From JAZRWQ01 sp045599805 (GTDB lineage: Bacteria; Bacillota; Clostridia; Oscillospirales; UMGS1783): a stretch of DNA of 9,563 nucleotides. Location of the stretch: the NCBI GenBank assembly GCA_045599805.1, contig JAZRWQ010000047.1, positions 1 to 9,563 of the forward strand. Direction: 5' to 3'. The notes beneath the pieces are model-generated. The model did not search any database. It saw only the letters and a list, made by a program, of their open reading frames with translations, and was not told the DNA's origin. The translations under genes were made by a program, and so were the position numbers. Shown in pieces: positions 1 through 5,366 of the stretch; within the stretch, counting starts at the first letter, position 1, and each line of letters begins with the position of its first letter.

Positions 1-126
1 TCCTCCACCAAGTCTGAGATCAGGGTTGAAATTTGCTCTAAATGTCATCCTTTCTATACCGGCAGACAGAAGCTCGTTGATACCGGCGGACGTGTGGATA
101 GATTTAAGAAGAAGTACAATATGTAA
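1..126 (+). CDS. rpmE: 50S ribosomal protein L31, 3' part only
   Basis: The window opens inside this gene. Frame 1 gives 41 residues and then TAA. The fragment contains EICSKCHPFYTGRQKLVDT and ends in RVDRFKKKYNM, the C-terminal half of bacterial L31 on the large ribosomal subunit. The CSKC pair (fragment residues 12-15) is the second half of the zinc-binding Cys set, so this is the zinc-containing (C+) form rather than the Cys-free paralogue made in zinc starvation. The first Cys pair and the start lie outside the window. A short terminator follows the stop within five bases, so the gene ends its transcription unit. Family assignment is secure from the motif and length. Confidence 0.95.
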   Translation, partial: SSTKSEIRVEICSKCHPFYTGRQKLVDTGGRVDRFKKKYNM

Positions 127-130
127 AAAA

Positions 131-158
131 ACGGGCAATTCATTTGCCCGTTTCTTCT
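131..158 (+). terminator. Rho-independent terminator after rpmE
   Basis: An 8-bp perfect stem, ACGGGCAA (131-138) with TTGCCCGT (144-151), has a 5-nt loop and runs into a T-rich tail (TTTCTTCTTT). It begins five bases after the L31 stop codon and should end that transcript. The A-run before the stem is only partly matched by the T-tail, so it is best read as a plus-strand terminator. Confidence 0.85.
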
Positions 159-191
159 TTCATCTTAAGGTCATAATTTAATAATCGGTGT

Positions 192-267
192 GCTGGTATA
201 GCTCAGCCGGTAGAGCAGCTGATTCGTAATCAGCAGGTCGGGTGTTCAAGTCACCTTACCAGCTCCA
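192..267 (+). tRNA. tRNA-Thr (anticodon CGU)
   Basis: A full cloverleaf is visible. The acceptor stem is GCTGGTA (192-198) with TACCAGC (257-263). The D stem is GCTC/GAGC. The anticodon stem is GCTGA (218-222) with TCAGC (230-234) around loop TTCGTAA, giving anticodon CGT at 225-227, which reads ACG (Thr). The variable loop has 5 nt, and the T stem GGGTG/CACCT (with one G-T pair) encloses TTCAAGT. The discriminator is T264, and CCA (265-267) is encoded in the gene. No convincing promoter is seen in the 30 bases upstream, so it may rely on read-through or on a weak promoter. Confidence 0.95.
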
Positions 268-270
268 GAA

Positions 271-300
271 AAAAGGCATCGCGCAAGCGATGCCTTTTTT
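271..300. terminator. Bidirectional terminator between tRNA-Thr and the minus operon
   Basis: AAAAGGCATCGC (271-282) pairs perfectly with GCGATGCCTTTT (287-298) around a GCAA tetraloop. T-runs sit after the stem on both strands. On the plus strand it begins 3 nt after the tRNA CCA end. On the minus strand it lies 34-63 nt past the stop of the nucleotidyltransferase gene, the last gene of the operon. It therefore separates two converging transcription units. Confidence 0.92.
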
Positions 301-333
301 ATAAAATTAGTTTACAATATCAACAAAATTTTT

Positions 334-1236
334 TTACCATAATTTTTCGGGATAGATGCCAAGCGCTATCTGGTCTCTTATGAATTTCTGCACAGGCTCT
401 TTATCCTGACGATAGGTTACGCCGTACCACTTGGAATCGGTGTGCAGAACCTTAACGTCGCAGACATTATCCTCCATAAGCTCCTGAACGCTGTTGGGAA
501 GCAGGTATTCGTCCTTCAAGGGGTTTTTGAGATTATCGAGGAAATTTGCCTCTCTCTTTTCGATTTCATCGAAGATGGCGGTATCAAAGCCCCAGAAGTT
601 CATGGAAACGGGACTGTCCTCGTCAACGTCAACCCAGCCGGTTTCATCGGTGTAATACTGAGTTTGTCCGTCATTGCGCTGGATTTTGGTGCGCTCATCA
701 ATATGTATCAGCATGCCGTTTTCGGTTTTGCAGACGCCTCTTGCAACGTGGCCGTTTTCGGAAAGAGTATTCTTTAAAACGAAGCCGCACATCGCATAGT
801 GGCGTTTTTCGTTATCGCCCTGCTTTACGGACTTAAGAAATTCGGCAATTTTCATAAACGAATCCCTGCCGTAGAAGTCATCGGCATTGATAACGGCAAA
901 GCCCTCGTCGACCACGCTCTTTGCGCTGAGCAGTGCCTGCGATGTGCCCCACGGCTTCTCCCTGCCTTCGGGCACGGTGTAGCCCGGCACAAGGTCGGTA
1001 AGATACTGGAAAGCGTATTCAACCCTGATATGCTTTGCTATGCGGTCGCCTATCGTTTCTTTGAAATCATTAAGATTCTGTTCCTTTATAATGAAAACAA
1101 CTTTATTGAAGCCGGCCTGAATGGCATCGTAAATGGAATAGTCGATGATAAATTCGCCGCCCGGGCCAAGCGGGTCTATCTGCTTTAAGCCGCCGTATCG
1201 GCTGCCCATGCCTGCGGCAAGAATAACGAGTGTCAT
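334..1236 (-). CDS. Sugar-phosphate nucleotidyltransferase (NTP_transferase family)
   Basis: This 300-residue cytoplasmic protein belongs to the family that couples an NTP to a sugar 1-phosphate, releasing pyrophosphate and an NDP-sugar. The N-terminal nucleotide-binding loop LAAGMGSRYGGLKQ is at residues 6-19. KPWGTSQAL (94-102) and NADDFYG (117-123, with the metal-binding Asp) match the family fold, as does SMNFWGF (211-217). A C-terminal stretch, EYLLPNSVQEL (243-253) and WYGVTYRQDKEPV (270-282), fits a complete protein. The exact sugar and nucleotide cannot be read from the sequence; the loop is GalU/RmlA-like, but this subgroup is usually annotated only as nucleotidyltransferase. The ATG at 1236 has GAAAGGA upstream (1252-1246). 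The gene starts 19 bp after the stop of the ATPase gene and is the last of the four-gene operon. No partner kinase or glycosyltransferase is nearby, so its link with the upstream repair-type genes may be co-transcription only. Confidence 0.88.
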   Translation of the reverse strand: MTLVILAAGMGSRYGGLKQIDPLGPGGEFIIDYSIYDAIQAGFNKVVFIIKEQNLNDFKETIGDRIAKHIRVEYAFQYLTDLVPGYTVPEGREKPWGTSQALLSAKSVVDEGFAVINADDFYGRDSFMKIAEFLKSVKQGDNEKRHYAMCGFVLKNTLSENGHVARGVCKTENGMLIHIDERTKIQRNDGQTQYYTDETGWVDVDEDSPVSMNFWGFDTAIFDEIEKREANFLDNLKNPLKDEYLLPNSVQELMEDNVCDVKVLHTDSKWYGVTYRQDKEPVQKFIRDQIALGIYPEKLW

Positions 1237-1255
1237 ATTTATATTTCCTTTCGTA

Positions 1256-3181
1256 TTACATTTCTATAATGTTACAGCTTACGCCGTTTAAGAACGGACG
1301 CGGATTTCTGCAGGTAAAGTATATCACCTGCGCCCCGGTGCCGTCAAGCATTTTGAGCATCGAAATCATGCGGTCCTCATCGAGGTTGCAGAAGGTATCA
1401 TCGAAAATGAGAGGCGGTGGATCCTTTTCATAAATAAGATCCATGCAGGCGAGCCTTACGGAGATATACGCCGCATCCGCCGTGCCTGCACTGTACCATG
1501 AAAGTGAACGGATAACGCCGTTTTCGCCTATTTTCACATTGCCCTGCCCGTCAATGGTTAGCGTGCGCTTGCCGCCGGTAAACAGGTGCATATTGCTTTC
1601 GGCCTTTTTATTAAGCGCGGGCGCAAAAAGATGCGTCATTTCATCATGCGCCTTTTCAAGGGCACTGTACGCCGCGTTAACTATGCGCGCGTCCGCCTCG
1701 CACTGGTATATTTCTTCGTTTATTTCTTTTATCTGCTCTTCAAGCTTTTCAGCCTCGTCTCTTCGGCTGAGCGCGGCGTTTATCGCCTCACGTCCCTCCG
1801 CAAGGCGTACCCGGAGTGAGCTTTGCTCCGACTCCAATGAGCGCAGATATTGCGTTTCCTTTAAAAGCTCACCGTTGTCAAGCTGAACGCCGCCGTCGGT
1901 GATTGCCTTTAAATTTTCAAGCTGTGTGCGCTTTTCGGTCAGCTCTTCAAGAATGCCGTTGAGTATATCGAAAGATTCGGGCAGCTTTTGGCAGCCGTAT
2001 GCCGATATGAATTCGTTTACATCGTCAAGCGCCTTTTTCGACTCGTTATACGCCTTTATATCGCTATTGTATTTTTCAACCGCTTTGTTGTAGGCGGAGT
2101 TGGAGGTGAAGAAAAGTATAATGCCGATCAAGGTCAAAACCGTGCCCAGTCCGGCGGCGATAAGTCCGTAAAGCAAAAGCTTTAATATAAGCATCAGACA
2201 GCCTGCGGCAAGAAGCACTATGCCGGAAATTGCAAGCGGGAGCCATATCTTTTTATTCTCCGGCTTTTCGGGCGGTGCGTCAAAGCCGGAGTAAATGCCG
2301 ATGTATTTGTAGTACAGCATCGTATACTTATTCAGCTTTTCGCGTGTTAAGCCGTGGTATTTCTCGTATATGGTTTCATATTCGGTGGAAGCGTTTCTGA
2401 ACTGCGTCTTTCTTTCGCTTTCGGTTTTATTCTTTGCATCCTTAAGCGCGTTTTCAAGGAACGATACCTTTTCCCGCTGGCTTAAAACGAGGTTTTCCAA
2501 CTGTTCCAGACGGCGCTGACCGGCGCTTATGCCGGAAACGTCGGGAACGCTTTGCGTTCCGAGAGATGCAAGGCGGGACTGCAGCTCCTGCTTTTTAATG
2601 TTCAGTGCGCCGCCCTTGGAGGTGGGACGGGGCGTATTTATCCTGTTGAGAAGCTGTTTAAGCTTCGCGCTTGCCTTTTCGTAGGAAACGCTTTCATCGC
2701 CGCCGGTCGCCATATTTTTGAGCTTGGATTCAAGCTCGTCCATTTTCATATCCGAAAATGCGCCCTGACTGAAATATGCCGTGCTTTCAAAGGTATCAAG
2801 CCCGATACCGAAAAATTCCTCGCCAGGCTCGGCGCGCATGGGTATATTTTCGCCGGTCACGGCATCGTTTACCGAAACCATCTGTGATGACTTGCGCACC
2901 TGACGCGCCACAACGTAATCTCTGCCGTTGTGCGTACAGGTAAGCGCACCGGATGCCTGTGTGCCCGACCAGGGTATGTATTTGAGTTTGGAGGTAACCG
3001 GGTTTTTATCGGAGGTGCGCTCCTTTTTCGCAAAGCCGTAGAGAGCGAATTTTATAAATGCGGCAAGTGTTGACTTACCGCTTTCGTTGGGCGCGTAAAC
3101 GATATTGAGTCCGTTATCGAATTCGTAGCTTTTCCCTTCAAGCTTTCCGAAGCCGCCTATATCTATCTTTTTAATATTCAT
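1256..3181 (-). CDS. YhaN/SbcC-like AAA ATPase with central membrane segments
   Basis: This 641-residue protein has the split ATPase head of the SbcC/Rad50/YhaN type. Walker A APNESGKST is at 30-38, a Q-loop YFSQG at 136-140, a signature-like WYSAGTADAAY at 562-572, Walker B LIFDD at 591-595 and D-loop NLDEDR at 599-604. Between the halves are charged, probably coiled-coil stretches (about 190-290 and 362-510). Two hydrophobic segments (about 313-334 and 336-358) should form a membrane hairpin, putting the head in the cytoplasm at the membrane. There is no zinc-hook CxxC as in SbcC, and the protein is much shorter than SbcC or B. subtilis YhaN (both over 900 residues, from memory). The H-loop position reads FTCR (622-625) where His is usual. 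It overlaps the nuclease gene by 11 bp and has AGGAG at 3196-3192, so it is probably its partner subunit in DNA-end processing. That role is inferred from family and neighbour. Confidence 0.88.
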   Translation of the reverse strand: MNIKKIDIGGFGKLEGKSYEFDNGLNIVYAPNESGKSTLAAFIKFALYGFAKKERTSDKNPVTSKLKYIPWSGTQASGALTCTHNGRDYVVARQVRKSSQMVSVNDAVTGENIPMRAEPGEEFFGIGLDTFESTAYFSQGAFSDMKMDELESKLKNMATGGDESVSYEKASAKLKQLLNRINTPRPTSKGGALNIKKQELQSRLASLGTQSVPDVSGISAGQRRLEQLENLVLSQREKVSFLENALKDAKNKTESERKTQFRNASTEYETIYEKYHGLTREKLNKYTMLYYKYIGIYSGFDAPPEKPENKKIWLPLAISGIVLLAAGCLMLILKLLLYGLIAAGLGTVLTLIGIILFFTSNSAYNKAVEKYNSDIKAYNESKKALDDVNEFISAYGCQKLPESFDILNGILEELTEKRTQLENLKAITDGGVQLDNGELLKETQYLRSLESEQSSLRVRLAEGREAINAALSRRDEAEKLEEQIKEINEEIYQCEADARIVNAAYSALEKAHDEMTHLFAPALNKKAESNMHLFTGGKRTLTIDGQGNVKIGENGVIRSLSWYSAGTADAAYISVRLACMDLIYEKDPPPLIFDDTFCNLDEDRMISMLKMLDGTGAQVIYFTCRNPRPFLNGVSCNIIEM

Positions 3182-4277
3182 CCATATTCAGCTCCTCTCC
3201 GCAAAGGGCGGCAAGCCCTATGGATATCGCTTTTTGCGCCTCCGCCTCGTCAAGTCCCGATTCAAGCACGCTTCTGATAAACAATCCCTTTAAGGTCTGT
3301 TCGTTCACCATCTCCATGTAATCGAGCCTCGGCAAGGTTTTGTCGGCAACCTTTATAAATGAAAATCTTCTTAACGCGTCTTTTACCACCGTACGGTTTA
3401 TTACAAGCTCGCTTTTAACTCTGCCGTCAAGCACAACGCTTACAAAATCGGCATCGGGTATATTTTCGCACGCCGTCTGCGCGCGCGAGATCACCTCGGT
3501 CATATCGCACGAATCGGTGCAGTCCACGTAAACGCGGCGGAAGGACGGATAGTCCGATTTAACAAAATTGAGATTTGCCGTGCCTTTATCTATACTGCCG
3601 ATTATGTATCCCTTTTCTCCCTGCTCGTCAAAGCCTCTGCCCAATATACAGCCGGGATAAGCATAGCTTACGCTGCCCAGATGCTCTATGCCCGAATAGG
3701 CGTGAACATGGCCCAGCGCAATATAGTCAAGCCCGCTGCCGGCCATATCCTCTCTCGTTATGGGGTTATACGGGGTATGCCCGCCCTGACCGGTTATGAG
3801 GCCGTGACAGCACATAATATTTATCCTGCTTACGTCATCAACGTAAAAATCTCTCAAGTATCTGCGTTCGCTGTGCGGATTTATATTGCCTATGCCGTAT
3901 ATCGTAAGATTAAGCCTCGGTATATCCACACGCTCAATTTCGCCGGAATTGAAAACGGTTATATTCTCGGCGCTGAGCGATGCGTAGCATTTATTGCCCA
4001 TTATGCAGTCATGATTGCCGGGCGCTATCACGATGCGGATATCTTTGTTTTCAAGCGCAAAATCGTTAAGCCTCTTTACCGTTGAGGGCGCGGCATATTC
4101 GTTGTCAAAAAGGTCGCCCGAAATAAGCATAACGTCAACCGAAAGCTCGGATGCCTTTTTAAGCATATCGGAAAAGGCGCTCTCCAGCTGCTGACGGCGC
4201 ACGGCGGATGCCGCCGAGGTAAGCCCCGAAATGGGCGAGCCGAGATGACAGTCGGCTGTGTGCAATATCTTTACCAT
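3171..4277 (-). CDS. YhaO/SbcD-like DNA repair metallophosphoesterase
   Basis: This 368-residue calcineurin-like phosphoesterase carries the full set of metal ligands: DCH (D9, H11), GDLFD (54-58), GNHD (87-90), CHG (H158) and GHVH (189-192). This is the Mre11/SbcD/YhaO nuclease pattern, with two metal ions (usually Mn) cutting DNA ends. The phosphoesterase domain covers about residues 1-230. The rest (about 240-368) is the capping and partner-binding region. The start at 4277 is supported by an overlap of 7 bp with the preceding gene (ATG inside its last codons) and an AAAGGG-type site just upstream. The next gene, its SbcC/YhaN-like ATPase partner, overlaps by 11 bp, which suggests coupled translation and fixed stoichiometry. 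The order nuclease then ATPase matches sbcDC and yhaON. I infer YhaO rather than SbcD from the type of ATPase partner. Confidence 0.92.
   Translation of the reverse strand: MVKILHTADCHLGSPISGLTSAASAVRRQQLESAFSDMLKKASELSVDVMLISGDLFDNEYAAPSTVKRLNDFALENKDIRIVIAPGNHDCIMGNKCYASLSAENITVFNSGEIERVDIPRLNLTIYGIGNINPHSERRYLRDFYVDDVSRINIMCCHGLITGQGGHTPYNPITREDMAGSGLDYIALGHVHAYSGIEHLGSVSYAYPGCILGRGFDEQGEKGYIIGSIDKGTANLNFVKSDYPSFRRVYVDCTDSCDMTEVISRAQTACENIPDADFVSVVLDGRVKSELVINRTVVKDALRRFSFIKVADKTLPRLDYMEMVNEQTLKGLFIRSVLESGLDEAEAQKAISIGLAALCGEELNMDEY
3192..3196 (-). promoter_or_regulatory. Ribosome binding site of the YhaN-like gene inside the nuclease gene
   Basis: AGGAG (read on the minus strand) lies 10 nt before the ATG at 3181-3179 and inside the last codons of the upstream nuclease gene. 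A second ATG, out of frame, sits four bases earlier. The frame with the ATPase motifs uses the later one. Confidence 0.7.
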
Positions 4278-5107
4278 GACATTTCCCTTTCATCTTTAAG
4301 AGATAAGAATGCGGCAAGAGAGCCGCGGGCATCGCCCTGAACACGCGCGGAATAATAAAGTGACGGATTGCATATCGTGCATTCGCCGGCAACGGTTATG
4401 TTTTCGTCCGGAATACCTGAATCGATAAGAATGTTATAGTTTATACGCCACAAATCGGCATGAAGCTTTTTCGTTTCCCTGTTGTACTGCAAACAGTCGC
4501 CCGAATTGCCGGTGCGCAGAAGGCGCAGCGCAACATCATCGCTCACCTCATAACAGCATGGCCCTGCCGAGGGGCCTATCGCGGCAAGGATATTATAGGG
4601 ATTGCACCCGTATTCCCTGACCATTTTTTCAACCATTTTCCTGCCTATCATTTTTTCGGTGCCCTTCCAGCCGGAATGGGCAAGACCGATGACCTTTCGT
4701 TTTGGATCCAGAAAGAAAAGCGGCACACAGTCGGCATAAAAGGTTACGAGAGTTATTCCCTTGCGGTCGGTCACGAGTCCGTCGATATTTTCAAAGCCTC
4801 TTTTCACGATGCCGGCGCCGGCATCCTCACGGGTTACGCTTGCGATGTTATCGGTATGCGTCTGCGCGGAAAGGACAAAACGCGACTTGTCCGTGCCTAA
4901 GATATCGGCAATAAGCTCGAAGTTCTTTTCAACGTTTTCTCTCTCATCGGAACGGTTGAAGCCGAGGTTGAGCCCCCTCAGTTCGCCCTTGGAAACGCCG
5001 CCGCGGCGCGTTGAGAAAAGCCCTTTTGCCGCGCCCGTGTTCATAAAAGAGGGTATCGTTAAATACTCCACTCCGTTTTTCAGTTCATGAGTAAATCCGC
5101 TTTCCAT
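4271..5107 (-). CDS. pgeF: PgeF/YfiH family protein (LACC1-like, 'multicopper polyphenol oxidase')
   Basis: This 278-residue cytoplasmic protein is from the DUF152/YfiH family. The metal-site residues are present: QTH (H84), ADC (C127 in YADCVPL) and the second His in AHSGW (H144). GPSAGPCCYEV (178-188) and the C-terminal CTICNPSLYYSARVQGDARG follow the family pattern. Bacterial members are described as purine-nucleoside-processing enzymes related to human LACC1, and E. coli YfiH as a peptidoglycan editing factor that removes misincorporated amino acids from UDP-MurNAc precursors. The sequence does not tell which activity applies here. The start at 5107 has GGAGA (5118-5114) at proper spacing. 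It is the first gene of the four-gene operon, about 28 nt downstream of the predicted start site, and overlaps the nuclease gene by 7 bp. Confidence 0.92.
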   Translation of the reverse strand: MESGFTHELKNGVEYLTIPSFMNTGAAKGLFSTRRGGVSKGELRGLNLGFNRSDERENVEKNFELIADILGTDKSRFVLSAQTHTDNIASVTREDAGAGIVKRGFENIDGLVTDRKGITLVTFYADCVPLFFLDPKRKVIGLAHSGWKGTEKMIGRKMVEKMVREYGCNPYNILAAIGPSAGPCCYEVSDDVALRLLRTGNSGDCLQYNRETKKLHADLWRINYNILIDSGIPDENITVAGECTICNPSLYYSARVQGDARGSLAAFLSLKDEREMSW

Positions 5108-5141
5108 TAAATTTCTCCGTAAACATAGCGTTATTTTTTTT

Positions 5142-5170
5142 ATTTTATCATATTTTAATTAAAATGGCAA
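5142..5170 (-). promoter_or_regulatory. Predicted promoter of the pgeF-nuclease-ATPase-nucleotidyltransferase operon
   Basis: On the minus strand, -35 TTGCCA (5170-5165) and -10 TAAAAT (5147-5142) are 17 bp apart. The spacer contains most of the 14-bp palindrome ATTTTAATTAAAAT (5152-5165). The predicted start at about 5135 leaves a leader of roughly 28 nt. No other promoter-like site is obvious within the four overlapping or closely spaced genes. Confidence 0.6.
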
Positions 5171-5230
5171 TTATGCAATTACCTATATATACTGCGACTT
5201 GATATATTTTGGGCGGTTTTTACAAACTAC

Positions 5231-5242
5231 TTTTGTACAAAA
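5231..5242. promoter_or_regulatory. 12-bp palindrome between the divergent promoters
   Basis: TTTTGTACAAAA is a perfect 12-bp palindrome. It sits about 60 bp upstream of the minus promoter's -35 box and about 34 bp upstream of the plus promoter's -35 box. It could be a binding site for a dimeric regulator, but AT-rich intergenic DNA gives such palindromes fairly easily, so this is only a candidate. Confidence 0.3.
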
Positions 5243-5272
5243 TAGCTAAAACAGGGCAAAGAATTTAAATAA

Positions 5273-5304
5273 ATATTGCAATTTGAATTATTTTGCAATA
5301 TAAT
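5273..5304 (+). promoter_or_regulatory. Promoter of the EF-G-like gene, overlapped by an inverted repeat
   Basis: -35 TTGCAA (5276-5281), a 17-bp spacer and consensus -10 TATAAT (5299-5304) make a strong vegetative promoter. A perfect 9-bp inverted repeat, ATATTGCAA (5273-5281) and TTGCAATAT (5293-5301), covers both boxes. Its arm centres are 20 bp apart, about two helical turns. This is a good geometry for an operator, although part of the match follows from promoter-like composition. The predicted start is at about 5311. Confidence 0.75.
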
Positions 5305-5327
5305 TGATTCGTATTATTGTAAAAAAT

Positions 5328-5344
5328 GTTTCCGAAAAGGAAAC
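5328..5344 (+). promoter_or_regulatory. Leader hairpin just before the EF-G-like ribosome binding site
   Basis: GTTTCC (5328-5333) pairs perfectly with GGAAAC (5339-5344) around a GAAAA loop. It ends five bases before AAGGAG (5350-5355). The stem has only 6 bp. It could stabilise the leader or slightly affect ribosome loading. Confidence 0.4.
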
Positions 5345-5366
5345 TGATAAAGGAGACTATGTTCTT

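Noticed and set aside
160..191. Separate promoter for tRNA-Thr
   Set aside because: CATAAT (172-177) is a possible -10, but no -35 sits at usable spacing; the nearest TTGCCC lies in the rpmE terminator, 22 bp away.
442..1188. Plus-strand open frames over the nucleotidyltransferase gene
   Set aside because: They are antisense to a gene with clear nucleotidyltransferase motifs and show no homology-like pattern or ribosome binding sites.
5304..5366. Upstream TTG start that would add 21 residues to the EF-G-like protein
   Set aside because: The TTG begins at the last base of the TATAAT -10 box, so it would not be in the mRNA. A ribosome binding site precedes the ATG at 5367, and family members start at this MKxY position.
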